Part shown: one piece after another, positions 1 to 10,369 of the stretch | Position numbering within the stretch: position 1 is the first letter of the stretch | Layout: the number at the start of each line of letters is the position of its first letter | DNA from: Hippasteria phrygiana | Lineage: Eukaryota; Echinodermata; Asteroidea; Valvatida; Goniasteridae | Direction of reading: 5' to 3' | Assembly: GCA_037893225.1 (NCBI GenBank) | Contig: JAZGUH010000443.1 | Coordinates: forward strand, 496,001 to 560,000 | Length of the DNA stretch: 64,000 bases | Translations under genes and position numbers: made by a program | Notes under the pieces: model-generated | The model's input: the letters and a program-made list of their open reading frames with translations, nothing else | Database searches by the model: none | What the model was told of the DNA's origin: nothing

Positions 1-6
1 GTTTGA

Positions 7-590
7 TTGATCATGGTATTGCGACTGAAAGCCATAGTCCTTTTTTCTGCACATACAGTTCTTGCTAAGCAGAAAGATGGTTCACTTAAGATGTGCGTGG
101 ATTATCGTCGTCTTAATTCCAAAACTAAGAAAGACGCGTTTCCTTTGCCAAGAATATCTGAATTTCTTGATGCTGCAGTTGGTGCTAAATTTTTCACATC
201 CCTTGATTTAGCAAGTGGGTACCATCAAGTCCGAGTGCGAGAAGAGGATCGGGAGAAAACGGCTTTTACTACTTCCATGGGTTTGTACGAGTAAGTACGC
301 ATGCCTTTTGGACTCTGTGGAGCCCCAGCCACTTTTCAACGTTTAATGCAACGGTGTGTTGGTGACTTAACCTATCAGATGTTATTCGTCTATTTAGACG
401 ACATTTGTGTCTATTCTAGAACCTTCGAGGATCATATTAAACATCTTGACCTTGAAACAGCATGGTTTGAAACTCAAGCCCTCGAAATTTCATTTATTCC
501 GAAAAGCAATTCACTATCTTGGTCATGTTCTATCTGAAAAAGGTATTTCAACAGAGGATGAAAGACCTTCGTTCTTTCCTGGGTTTTAAA
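7..590 (+). pseudogene. Ty3/Gypsy reverse transcriptase fragment
   Basis: The translation shows the classic RT blocks: a DYRRLN block, then FTSLDLASGYHQV, then MPFGLCGAPATFQ and the catalytic YLDD box near position 395. An in-frame TAA at 292-294 interrupts the block between the LDLASGY and MPFGLC motifs and looks like a single-base change. A frameshift around 450-480 moves the continuation (FHLFRKAIHYLGHVL) into another frame, 407-589. The enzyme would have copied element RNA into DNA in a particle. No functional product is expected. Confidence 0.93.
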
Positions 591-638
591 AGTTACTACA
601 GGAGATTTGTTCCCAATTTTGCACAATGAGCTCGTCCA

Positions 639-1160
639 TTGCATGCCTCAGTAGGAGTTTGTCAAGGTCATGACCCTAAGTTCTTTCAGAAAAGATGGTC
701 TCCAGAGTGTCAAGAAGCTTTTGATTCTTTGAAGTCGAAATTTTCTACTACCCCGGTGTTGGCATTTTCCGATTTTTCTACACCATTCATTGTTGATGTA
801 GATGCAAGCATGTCTGGACTTGGCGCTGTCTTGTCCCAAATCCAAGATGGTAGCGAACGTGCAATTGCTTACGCTAGTCGCACCCTCCGAGACAGTGAGA
901 AGAAAATGGACAAAATAATATAGTTCACGGAAATTTGAGTTATTAGGTCTTAAGTGGGCAATCACTGATAAATTTAAAGACTATTTGTATGGCTCGCAGT
1001 TTGTTGTCAGAACTGAAAATAATCCTTTAATACACCTGAAGAATGCCAAGTTGAGCGCTGTGGAGCAGCGATGGGTTGGGGAACTCGCATCATTCGATTT
1101 TCAGATTGTTCACCGTCCGGGTCGAATTAACAAGAATGCTGATGCACTCTCTCGTCAATT
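639..1160 (+). pseudogene. Ty3/Gypsy RNase H domain fragment
   Basis: The first half (639-923) carries FIVDVDASMSGLGAVL and AIAYASRTL, the DAS box and neighbouring strand of retroelement RNase H. The second half continues in a different frame from about 925, with FVVRTENNPLIHL and the closing GRINKNADALSR motif. The frame change lies at a run of four A residues near 902 and is also present in copy B. Copy A additionally has an in-frame stop at 919-921 that copy B lacks. The domain would have removed the RNA strand after reverse transcription. Confidence 0.9.
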
Positions 1161-2420
1161 TGATGTCAGTGAAAAGCATGACACCAGTCTCATTTCAGAA
1201 ATTTCTGTTAGAGATTCCAGTGAGGCAGTTATTCCAATGTCATTCCTTCCTGTTGATTTGCAGTTTAAAGTGAACGAAGAAGCATATGAGCTAGGTTCTG
1301 GTAGAATACAATCCACAATATCTAATCACATATCAGTATTTCCAACATATACCAATGAACAGTTAAGTGATTTGCAAAACAGTAATACAGACATAGCACA
1401 ATTTCCAAAATACTTAAAAGCATATCCAGCCCTATCTAGGCAGCAACGAAGAGGCGAGTCACGAGCAGTACAGACAATGTTGCGACATATTAAACGGTTC
1501 TCTTTAGTTGATGGTGTACTTCATAGGGAAGTTCAAGATCCGAAGTTAGGAAACTGGACTCAGGTTGTGTTACCATCATCCTTAAAATCCGATATTTTAA
1601 CCAGCCTACATGATCAGTTTGGTCACCAGGGAATAGAAAGAACTTTCTTGTTAGTTCGTTCCCGATGCTATTGGCCTAACATATATGCCGATGTTAAACG
1701 GTGGATCGAGAATTGTGAGCGTTGTGCTGTTGCCAAACTTCCTAGGCCTACAGTCAGAAACCCACTTGGTCATGTGGTTGCTAATAACCCATTAGAAGTT
1801 ATTGCTATCGACTTGACAGTTTTGGAAACCTACTTCTAGCAATATAGAGAATGTTCTTGTGATTACTGATGTGTTTTCCAAGTTCACAATTGCTGTGCCA
1901 ACTAAGGATCAGACGGCTAAAACAACAGCGACTGTTTTGGTTAAAGAATGCTTTTTAAGATGGAGCACCTGTAAGAGTTCATTCAGATCAGGGGAGACAA
2001 TTCGAGTCAAATTTGATTTCACATCTCTGTAACATATACAACATAAACAAATCTCGTACAACCGCATATCACCCCCAGGGGAATGCTCAGTGCGAAAGAT
2101 TCAATCGTACAATGCACGATTTCCTACGTACACTTACAGCTACACAGAAACGTAATTGGTCTGGATTCCTCCCCGAGCTGACATATGCCTATAATTCTAC
2201 ACCACATTCATCTACTGGATTTTGTCCCTTTTATCTTATGTTTAGGAGGGAACCTTGTTTGTCAGTAGATGTACTTTTGAATCGAGGAGAGAAAAATTCT
2301 ACCTTGGAGGAAAACTGGGTCGTGTCGCACCAACGAAGATTGCAGGAGGCATATAAACTGGCTAGGTCCAAAAATCGGCAGCAGCGACAAAAAATAGACA
2401 TATTTACGACCGTAAGATGA
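1161..2420 (+). pseudogene. Ty3/Gypsy integrase zinc-binding and DDE core
   Basis: An HHCC zinc-binding module is visible near 1608-1735 (LHDQFGHQG then CERCAVAK). The catalytic core follows: AIDLT near 1805, an [14 protein letters not shown] block that is frame-disrupted in this copy near 1975-2010, and [14 protein letters not shown] near 2060 holding the third acidic residue. There are two breaks. One is a frame change at 1828-1840 shared with copy B. The other is a 2-nt loss near 1950-1965 seen only here. Integrase would have joined element DNA to the host chromosome. Confidence 0.9.
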
Positions 2421-3103
2421 ATCCTAACGTCTTTAACATTGGAGATCTTGTGTACCTGCGGAATCACGCCAAGGGTCGAAATAAAATCCAAGATAGTTAT
2501 CTTTCAGACAAATACCTTGTTATTTGTCGACCAAATCCCAATAATTATGATTACATCATCGAGTTAGCAGAAGGAGGTGGTAGTAGAAAGACAGTTAATT
2601 CCGTTGAGTTGAAGTTGGTAGCTGCATGTCTCGTTCATGAAGAAAAGCCAGCTCCTACTCCCGTTTGTCAAGGTAGAGTAAGGGATTCTACTTCTAGTTC
2701 TGAATCAGACTTTGATATTGCAGTGGTGATACCCAATGTGGAATCAACGAGTCCTGAGAAAAAGTTACCTTCTCTCAGAAGATCACAGCGAACGACGAAA
2801 GGGAAACATAGAAACCATTTCCGAGAACCTAGATCTGTTTTATTACAGCAGCTAGGGGCTCTTTATGTTGATCACAACAAGTTTTTAGCCGTTATCACAC
2901 TTAATGTCGTGATATTAGTGGTTTCTATCTTCATGACACAAGTCGGTCTAAAACTCCGAATCTTGTGCACCTTGTTGGTTGTAATGATTTTCACATCCTT
3001 TTGTTTTCTTTATTCTTGTATCGATATGTCTCAAGTTAAAAGTAAATTGAAAGCCATGATGCTTAGTTTTGTGCAGATGGCCAAAGAATATGTGGATGGT
3101 TAA
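2417..3103 (+). CDS. Integrase C-terminal domain plus tail with two hydrophobic segments (retroelement ORF)
   Basis: The 228-residue open frame begins at the integrase C-terminal region ([17 protein letters not shown], a GPY/F-type DNA-binding fold). A Ser-rich acidic linker and a basic stretch ([13 protein letters not shown]) follow. The last 75 or so residues hold two strongly hydrophobic stretches, roughly residues 156-172 and 178-195, separated by a short polar link. Such a double membrane tail is not usual for Ty3/Gypsy pol. In copy B the same tail is out of frame with integrase because of one extra base, so it may originally have been a separate small ORF. Function of the tail is unknown. 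Confidence 0.72.
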   Translation: MNPNVFNIGDLVYLRNHAKGRNKIQDSYLSDKYLVICRPNPNNYDYIIELAEGGGSRKTVNSVELKLVAACLVHEEKPAPTPVCQGRVRDSTSSSESDFDIAVVIPNVESTSPEKKLPSLRRSQRTTKGKHRNHFREPRSVLLQQLGALYVDHNKFLAVITLNVVILVVSIFMTQVGLKLRILCTLLVVMIFTSFCFLYSCIDMSQVKSKLKAMMLSFVQMAKEYVDG

Positions 3104-3199
3104 AACTTTGCACCCTTATTCACTTATAAATTTGTAAATATCACTCGTAATACTTTTACTTGCAGTCCAGAGATTGTGGAGAAATTCAGGGGAGTAACA

Positions 3200-3711
3200 T
3201 GTTGAGGTAGTATATTTATGTGGTGATTCGCAAGGAGATCATCTCCTTTTTGGTAGTATGCCAGAGTGCGAGTAATCCGCCATTATTTGTCTACCTGAAG
3301 TAAATTGCTCTTTAATGTTCACTTTTATAATATTATGGATAAGGAAGATGGTATTGATCTTGGTGGCTCATTTAGAGAATATCTCGTTTTCTTGTACCTC
3401 AAGGAATGGGCATTACGCCAATTATTGTCACTTTAAGGTGTTGACATTCTTTGAATCTATGGGTGATTGTGAATAGCCAGACGCCAGGGGCTATCAGGCC
3501 TTCTACACGTACTTGAAAAAAGAAATTGTGGGTATATTTTGTAGTATTTGCAATTGTACTTGCAATTTTTAATATTGGGGTGATTGTGACCAGCCAGACT
3601 GCGATGCGCTACCAGGCACCTATTTAACATAAAATAGCGCCCTCTGTTCAGGTTGTAAATAAGCAGTAACACGCAAAAGCGCCCTCTTTAGTAAGCAGGC
3701 GATAGTCATCA
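3200..3711 (+). repeat. 3' LTR of Ty3/Gypsy copy A
   Basis: The segment starts TGTTGAGG directly after a purine-rich stretch (AGGGGAG, a plausible polypurine tract) and ends TCATCA, giving the TG...CA termini expected of an LTR. A nearly identical 513-bp segment lies at 19650-20162 in copy B at the same place relative to pol. Homology between the copies stops four bases later. No 5' LTR is inside the window, so the assignment rests on position and termini. Confidence 0.75.
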
Positions 3712-3715
3712 ATGG

Positions 3716-3891
3716 CATGCGGAATTTGCAGAACGCGATTTAAAAAGCGGACATGATTGTTGTGAAATATCAACATTCTTAGCATTTTTTGGTAGTTAAC
3801 GTGTTGAGATAGCTAACTTGTTGAGATAGCTAACTTGTAGTGGTCATTCCGAAATCTGACATTCATCAGAACCCCCCCCCCCCCCCCCCCC
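3716..3891. repeat. Spacer with an imperfect 18-bp tandem repeat and a poly(C) run
   Basis: Between the LTR and the LINE there is a short tandem repeat, TTGAGATAGCTAAC occurring twice at about 3803-3838. A run of 22 C residues follows at 3870-3891. No coding signal is visible. Confidence 0.6.
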
Positions 3892-4406
3892 TTGCGGGTC
3901 CGGGGTAGTAGAATAGGACCGATGCATTTCCTGCATGTCGTAAGAGGCCACTAAAAGGAACATCCTGTTTGCCGTGGGATTCGACTCGTGTCGATGGAAG
4001 AGAGGATCCTGGTGATTGAGTGGCGGCTTAACTGCGGCTTTGTTAACACAACACATCACTTTGGCCTCAATTTCACATAGTCAAGAGGTTGAAATGGCCT
4101 GGTCCAATCAATCGGCTGGTGGTGACGTGCCCTAGTTACTCACTTTTTGAATAGTATCGTTTTATGAAACTTGCACTATTGATTGGTGTGACTTTTTTGT
4201 CTTTGTTCAAACCCATTTTTTAAATCAAGAGTTTCTAGAAGGCGACTGCTTAATCAGGTCAATCGAGGTACTTTAACACCGAGAGTATATCACTGAAGGT
4301 ATCCTTGGCATCAGTATTCATGGGTAGCCCGGATACATTTGATGTCCCCTTGTTGGGCTCCGTGGTGGGTGAGGAGCATCGGTGACGAATTTTAACTTAT
4401 TCTATA

Positions 4407-5651
4407 TGGCTTCCATATTCAACCCCACAAAAAAAATACCCTGAAAAGACCTTTGAGTGACGATGATTCTGATCCTGACTTAGCAAGTATACAAAATTGG
4501 CCTCGATTCCTAGTAATAGAGGCCACTAATGATGACAATCCACTGTAGGTACAGCAAGTAACATCAAGAGACTTCGAACAGTCAAATACTAGTCAAAGTC
4601 AGCGAAGCTAGTCATGTTGATAATCTATTGAAACTTCAGAAATGTTTCCAGATTCCGGTGAAAGTATCCCCCCACAGATCTCTGAACACCAAAAAAGGTG
4701 TAATTCGATGTCGAGACATCAAGGAATGTGATGAGCAAGAAATCCTTGCTGGTTTAGCATCTCAGAATGTTTGTGCAATCCATCACATAACAATATTTAG
4801 AGATGGTGTCAAGAGGCCAACTGGCACTTTTGTTTTGACTTTCAACAGCTCATCCCTCCCACCAACCATAAAAGTCGGCTACTTACAAGTCAAAGTGGAT
4901 GTATATATTCCAAATCCCATCCGCTGCTTCAAATGCCAAAAATATGGTCACTTCAAAACCAACTGTAGTAGATCAGAGACTTGTGAGAAATGTGGGAAAG
5001 ACAACCATAGTACCACCGATTGTAAGGAAGCAACCTGTTGCATCAATTGTGGAGGAGATCATCCAGCAAACTCCAAGACATGTCCAAGATGGATTGAAGA
5101 AAAACTCTTCCAAAAATTGAAATATACCAACAACATCCACTATGAACATCTAACAAAAGAAAACCCACGCAGTCCTTTGTTACAAACAAAGGACTGCGTG
5201 GGTTTTCTTTTGTTAGATGTTCATAGTGATCTCTTACGGTGATGCCAAAAAAATGATGCTGACCCAAGATTCTACTTACAATCACAGGAATTATGCTGGA
5301 GCTGTCAAACAGATAGCAGTGAAGACCAGTACTGCCTCCCAGACAGACCTCACTTGGCCTCTTGCCAGTAAAAACCCGATACCTCTTGACAACCAACCAA
5401 ATAGCAAATCTACTGCTGTGCAAACCACACCAGCACAGTCTGACCGAAGTCAAGATTATTCCGGAGAACCTACAGAGAAACAACCAAAACCGGCACAATC
5501 TGGCAGAAATCGAAGTCTTTCTATAGAAGCCACAAAGAGACAAACAAAACCGACACGTGACAGAAATCGAAGCCACTCTAGAGAACCCACAGATAGACAA
5601 ACATCTAACACAGAACCTTTTAAACCTCCGAGAAGGCTTGCAGAACTTTAA
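4407..5651 (+). pseudogene. LINE ORF1, nucleic-acid-binding protein with CCHC zinc knuckles
   Basis: A likely start is the ATG at 4407 (MASIFNP). The frame is then broken near 4440 and by a TAG near 4546. From 4628 it is clear: a basic RNA-binding region followed by three knuckles at about 4921-5095 (CFKCQKYGHFKTNC, CEKCGKDNHSTTDC, CINCGGDHPANSKTC). A 91-bp MITE plus a 3-bp target duplication splits the ORF at 5138-5231. These 94 bp account exactly for the change of frame to the downstream 5232-5651 part, which is Gln/Ser/Arg-rich. ORF1 proteins of this type package LINE RNA. Confidence 0.87.
5138..5228. mobile_element. 91-bp perfectly palindromic CACTA-type MITE
   Basis: The left arm 5138-5180 and right arm 5186-5228 are perfect 43-bp inverted copies around a 5-nt loop (TACAA). 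The termini read CACTATG...CATAGTG. The trinucleotide ATC is directly repeated at 5135-5137 and 5229-5231. CACTA termini with a 3-bp target duplication are the signature of the CACTA/EnSpm (CMC) group. Removing the insert and one ATC restores a continuous ORF1 frame around it. The perfect arms imply recent arrival. Confidence 0.88.
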
Positions 5652-6031
5652 ACCTCTACCAGAGACAAAACGGCAAAACAAGCACAAGAAAAAACAAAAG
5701 ACAAATCAGAAGACAAAACTAACCAAACAGGCAAAGGAAAAATTAAACAACAGTCGAGTAGACCCCAAAAAGGGTCTCTTAATCCTGTTTCACTTCATAA
5801 TAATAAATATTATGGAGTATTGGAGGTTAAGGAGGAGGAGGCTTTTGAATTAGTTATTCCAGATTGTCAGCCCTCTTCTCCAGAAACAAATTCAACTGCT
5901 TTAAATGGTAATAGAAAGATGACACCATCTAAAAACACTTGAATACAACACAAGCAGGCATTCGACAGTGGAATTGTAGAGGTTTTAAGGTTAATTTTGG
6001 GGAAACAAATGTGATAGTGTATTGTGACAGT

Positions 6032-6109
6032 GATACGCTTGATCCTTGGAATGGCCTAACATCAGGGTGTCGGTTGGGTACATAACCTGGCTGGCGGTGA
6101 TAGCGTATC
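6032..6109 (+). repeat. LINE internal structured repeat A (ORF1-ORF2 junction)
   Basis: This segment begins GATACGCT and closes with its reverse complement AGCGTATC, enclosing conserved words such as TTGATCCTTGGAA and CTGGCGGTGAT. A closely similar segment lies in the 3' UTR at 10075-10138. A weaker echo occurs in the 5' leader near 4094-4134. It can fold into a stem-loop. A role in translation of ORF2 or in RT recognition is possible but unproven. Confidence 0.75.
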
Positions 6110-6130
6110 CCTCACTTAGGGATTGGTCTC

Positions 6131-6689
6131 AATGAATACAAAACTAGCAAGCATAATACAGTGGAATTGTAGAGGCTTTAAAGCCAATTATGAGGAAATT
6201 TAACATTTGTCTGTTGATTATAATCCTATGGTAGTCTGTTTACAGGAAACTCACCTTAGTGATTCTAATGTTAAGTTCAACGGCTATGATGTTTATAGTA
6301 AAACTGCCATTTCTCCTGTAGATGACAGAGCAATCGGAGGTTCCTCTGTATTAATTAAACAAGGAACCCCTCGTGATGTTCTTCAACTGAGAACTGATCT
6401 TCAGGCTGTTGCTGTTAAGGTTACTCCTCACCGTACAATACTATGCTCTGTATACATACCTCCGAGATATAGACTAAAAGGGGCGGATCCAGGAATTTTT
6501 GCAGGGGGGGGGGGGTTTCTGCAAAAACAATTTACAAGCGGGGGGGGGGGGGGGGGGGCTGATACACTTTCTTACCGTTGGTGCCGCCATTTAACCTCTG
6601 TTTTGTTTTGTTTTCACCCATAGGCAAAATAAGACCTGTATTTCCAAGGCGTAGGCCCCTAAAGCAAAAGATTTCGACCCCCAACACCT

Positions 6690-6722
<33 letters not shown>

Positions 6723-7174
6723 TGGATCCGCGCCTGACTAAGTCAACGTGAGATGGATCAATTGATTGTTCAGCTTCCTTCCCCATTTTTGCTTTTAGGT
6801 GACTTTAATGGCCACAGTGATCTTTGGGGCTGTGTTGATTCTAACTATCTAGGTAACATACGGTAATGGAATCTGCTATTGAGAAATTTGATCTTTGTCT
6901 TCTAAACGATAATTCCAGTACTTATCTCCATCCACCTTCTGGTTCTTTCTCTGAAATAGATCTATCTATTTGTTCTCCGACCATATATATGGATTTCCAG
7001 TGGAGAGTTAATGATGACCAGTGTGGAAGTGATCACTTTCCTATTCTCATTGACATCAATAGCCCATTACCAGAGGAAAGGGCTCCTAAATGGCAGCTGC
7101 ATAAAGCCGACTGGGCTGAATATAATAACCTCTGCATGAGATCTATCACTAAACAAACATTCCACAACATTTAG
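6131..7174 (+). pseudogene. LINE ORF2 endonuclease (APE-type) domain
   Basis: The N-terminal strand IIQWNCRGFKAN starts near 6154. It is followed by VVCLQETHL near 6232 (the catalytic Glu box), then LLLGDFNGHSDLWG near 6790 and GSDHFPILID near 7027 (the final SDH box). A TAA sits near 6200, a stop near 6862, and a hAT-like MITE (6478-6735) interrupts the domain after YIPPRYRL. The enzyme would nick target DNA to prime reverse transcription. The first strand also occurs as a degenerate tandem copy at 5968-6010. Confidence 0.9.
6478..6735. mobile_element. hAT-like MITE with poly(G)/poly(C) tracts, family GGGGCGGATCC
   Basis: The left terminus reads AGGGGCGGATCCAGG and the right terminus is its inverse, CCTGGATCCGCGCCT. 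Internally it holds long G runs (6505-6558) and a 30-plus C run (6690-6722). GACTAA flanks both sides (6472-6477 and 6736-6741), compatible with a mutated 8-bp hAT target duplication. The same family occurs at 29350-29604 and, more degenerate, inside 54670-55045. Confidence 0.8.
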
Positions 7175-9164
7175 GATCCAGTTTCTACATTTTGTGAACA
7201 TATTAATAGATATAGCATCAAAAACTATACCCAAGTCTTCTGCAAATCCACATAATAAACATAAACCATGGTTTAATGCTGACTGTAAGGAAGCTATCAA
7301 ATAACGAAAAAAGGCTTTATACAAATTTAAACACCAACCAACAGCTATTAATTTAAACAACTATCATAAGGCCCGTGCAAAAGCACGACGCACTATCAAA
7401 AAGGGTAGGCGTGATTCGTGGAAGCAGTACGTTTCCAAATTAAATAGTAGAACACCTACAAAAAAGGCTTGGGAATGGTTAGAAAAATAAGTGGGAAACA
7501 ATTAAATTCTTCCAATATTCACCTAAACAAACCTGATGGTAGTAAATGTACAGAGAGAAAGGATATTGCTAATTTATTGGCACATGAAATTAAAAGAAAT
7601 TACTCTAGTAATCACTATTCCCAAAAGTTTCAAGCTCTTAAAAACACCACAGAAAAACATAAACATAATTTCAAATCTGACAATAGAGAAGATTACAATA
7701 TTCCATTCACTATGGCAGAACTAAACGACTCTCTTAATAAGTGTCATGATACGGCTACTGGACCAGATGAAATTCATTCTCAGTTTTTAAAACATTTACC
7801 AAAACAGTCTCTCCCAGTGTTATTAGACATCTTTAACACTATATGGAAATCCGGTGACTTTCCTGATTCCTTGCGAGAGGCCATAATTATCCCAATACCA
7901 AACCCAGGTAAAGATGCCACTAACCCAACCAATTACCGCCCCATTTCTTTAACTAGCTGTCTATGCAAAACCATGGAAAGAATGATTAATGCTCGTTTGG
8001 TTTGTTTCCTTGAAAAAAATAAGCTGATATCTAAATATCAGAGTGGTTTCCGACGTGGCCGTAGTACAACGGATCAGCCTATTTGTCTCGAATCCATTAT
8101 TCAAAATGCTTTTGTTCGTGGTAATCATGCGGTGTCAGTTTTCTTTGACCTTGAAAAGGCCTATGATACCACATGGAAGTATGGAATTTTAAAAGATTTA
8201 TACAATGTGGGCTTAAGAGGTAGAATGCCAGCCTTTATTAAAAATTTCTTATCGAATCGTGTGTTTAGAGTCCGTTTAGGTTAGATACTTTCTGAATTTC
8301 ATGATCAAGAGATGGGTGTTCCTCAGGGAAGCATTTTGTCGGTGACTTTATTTATTAAAAAAATTAATAATATTGCCGAACTAGTTAAAACAGGAATGGG
8401 TAAATCTTTGTTTGTGGATGACTGTGCCATTACTTGCTTAGCGAAAAGTATGGTGACCATTGAAAGACAAATGCAGAACTGCCTAAGTAAAATAGAAAGA
8501 TGGGCAGATGAAAATGGATTCCGTTTTTCTAAAGCTAAAAATGTGTGCATGCATTTCTGCAACAAAAGATCGCTACACCCAGATCCTGAACTTAAACTAT
8601 ACGATTCTCTTATTCCAGTTGTCCCACAGACGAAGTTCTTAGGCATAATTTTTGACAGCAAGTTAAATTTTAAAGCTCACATTGACTATGTTCGACAAAA
8701 ATGTCAAAATGCTTTAAATCTCTTAAAAGTAGTTTCAAAACTGGACTGGGGTGCGGATCGTTCGACCCTACTTAGACTGTATAGGTCTATTATTAGACCA
8801 AAACTAGATTATGGTTGTATTGTCTACAGCTCGGCTCGTAAATCTTATCTCAAAAAGCTTGAACCTATTCAGAATCAAGGTCTAAGGCTTTGTTTGGGGG
8901 CGTTTCGGACCTCCCCTATGCAAAGTCTATATGTTGAAGCTAATAAGCCTCCTGAGGTGGGAAAAGTTGTCACTTCAGTATGCACTTCAACTCCGAAGTA
9001 ACCCTGATAACCCAGCATACGAGAGAACTTTTACACCACAGTATGTTAACTTTTATACCAGTAAACCTAACGCTATCCCACCATTAGAAATTCGAATTAA
9101 GGAAGCCTTTAATGAAGTCTGCCAAAATCCAGCACTGTTTACATTTCCTCAAACTCCACCTTGA
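7175..9164 (+). pseudogene. LINE ORF2 reverse transcriptase domain
   Basis: After a basic linker (7240-7468, with stops), the RT blocks run in order: TGPDEIHSQFLK near 7760, SLREAIIIPIPNPGK then NYRPISLTSCLCK near 7930, QSGFRRGRSTTDQ near 8038, SVFFDLEKAYDT near 8137, GVPQGSILS near 8315 and the catalytic FVDD near 8410. The frame is interrupted by a stop at 8282-8284 and by a frameshift near 8930-9000. The domain performs target-primed reverse transcription. The many breaks mark an old copy. Confidence 0.92.
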
Positions 9165-9182
9165 AAAGTTGATAGACCAGAA

Positions 9183-10031
9183 GTGGATTTATCTTTAAAG
9201 AAGCTTAAGAAGGGGTTAACTAGTGATCTCGTTTTTCAAAATATATTTGGAGAACGTTTTGGATCTAAAGTTTTGGACAGGGTGGTAGCGGCAGCTCTAA
9301 GTCGCTGTAACCAATATCAAATCAGATTACCTGATAGTGCATCAATTTATACTGCAGAACTACAAGCAATATAAATGGCACTTGACCTTATTGAACATTC
9401 TACAGGACATCATTTTATAATATTTACTGATTCATTATCTAGTCTCATGGCACTGAAGGGAAATATATTTGACCATCCTTACATTTATGAGATCCTATAG
9501 AGACTTATTCTACGCTAGTTGAAATGCAAAAAGCTGTTGTTTTGGCTTGGGTACCCAGCCATGTTGGTATTAAGGGCAATGAGAAAGCCGACTCTTTAGC
9601 AAAAGCTCTTAATCTGAATATAACCTACCTTATACAGACTTGAAGGTTAAAATCAACAATTACATCAGACTTAAATGGCAGTCAATGGGACACATTCCCT
9701 AACAATAAACTGCGTACAATCCAGCCAATTGCTGAACTTGATAAGAATACATTTACTGGTAAACGTAGAGATGAAATAGTGTTAGCACGGGCCCGTATTG
9801 GTCACACATATATGCATACTTACTAAAATCCGAGGACATTCCTCAGTGTATTCCTTGTAATTGTCTCTTTACTGTTAAACATATTCTTATAGAATGTGTT
9901 GACTTTATGCATATACGACACAAGTACTTTAATGTTGGAGACCTAAATACTCTATTTGAACAGATAAACCCTACCCAGATCTTTGAATTCCTCAAGGAAA
10001 TGGGTCTTTTTAGGGTGGGAAATTTTAAATA
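9183..10031 (+). pseudogene. LINE ORF2 RNase H domain and C-terminal CCHC motif
   Basis: RNase H motifs are visible as SIYTAELQAI near 9345 (a stop follows immediately at 9372), FIIFTDSLSSL near 9415 and AWVPSHVGIKGNEKADSLA near 9545. A cysteine-histidine cluster of the CX2C...HX4C kind lies at about 9846-9900, in a translation containing CIPC and VKHILIEC, before the final TAA near 10029. An RNase H after the RT separates this LINE from CR1, L1 and RTE types, which lack it. Confidence 0.85.
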
Positions 10032-10074
10032 AAACCAATTATGAAGAAATTAATAGGTTTGTGTATGTGGCAAT

Positions 10075-10138
10075 GATACGCTTGATCCTTGGAACGGCCT
10101 AATTTGGTGTATAACCCTGCTGGTGGTGATAGCGTATC
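10075..10138 (+). repeat. LINE internal structured repeat B (3' UTR)
   Basis: Like repeat A at 6032-6109, it opens with GATACGCT, ends with AGCGTATC, and shares TTGATCCTTGGAA and CTGGTGGTGAT. The bases just upstream (10031-10070) also resemble those upstream of repeat A. Its position in the 3' UTR is where LINE reverse transcriptases often recognise RNA. Confidence 0.75.
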
Positions 10139-10311
10139 CCTCACCATGGACTGAACTGTTTCTTAAATGCTCTTCATTGTTTGTACCATTTTTATGTTTT
10201 CTTTATTGATTTTGTCGTTGAACGTTGAATGTATTGCTTTTTACTGTAAATTGTCCTTGCCATTATGACACTAATATGACACAGTAGTGTTGATGTGTCG
10301 TTAAATTTCTG

Positions 10312-10369
10312 CCTTACCTTACCTTACCTTACCTTACCTTACCTTACCTTACCTTACCTTACCTTACCT
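10312..10369 (+). repeat. TTACC tandem repeat, LINE 3' terminus
   Basis: About eleven copies of the pentamer CCTTA end the LINE directly after TCGTTAAATTTCTG. Short tandem 3' tails instead of poly(A) are usual in I-superfamily LINEs. Confidence 0.85.

Larger units (their letters stand above)
1..3715 (+). mobile_element. Ty3/Gypsy LTR retrotransposon, copy A (5' end outside window)
   Basis: Reading along the plus strand, pieces of a pol polyprotein appear in the order reverse transcriptase, RNase H, integrase, followed by a membrane-segment tail and a 3' LTR. The order RT-RH-IN is that of Ty3/Gypsy elements. The frame is broken several times by nonsense changes and small indels, so this copy is dead. 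Positions 895-3715 recur in opposite orientation at 19646-22475 (copy B). The 5' LTR, gag and protease would lie left of the window. Confidence 0.93.
3892..10369 (+). mobile_element. Non-LTR retrotransposon (LINE), I/Nimb-like superfamily, near full length, dead
   Basis: The order is a 5' leader, ORF1 with three CCHC knuckles, then ORF2 with apurinic endonuclease, reverse transcriptase, RNase H and a C-terminal CCHC motif. A 3' tail of TTACC repeats ends the element. LINEs with an RNase H domain after the RT and a short tandem 3' tail fit the I superfamily (I, Nimb, Ingi and relatives). The exact clade is my inference. Several stops and frameshifts make it inactive. Two MITEs are inserted, at 5138-5228 in ORF1 and at 6478-6735 in the endonuclease. 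Confidence 0.9.

Noticed and set aside
1828..1840. Programmed ribosomal frameshift in integrase
   Set aside because: The position lies between the zinc-binding region and the core, has no classic slippery heptamer, and is better explained by a shared defective ancestor or a homopolymer error.
3457..3672. 71-codon ORF on the minus strand, repeated at 19689-19904 on the plus strand
   Set aside because: Both lie antisense within the Ty3/Gypsy LTR and simply reflect the repeated LTR sequence.
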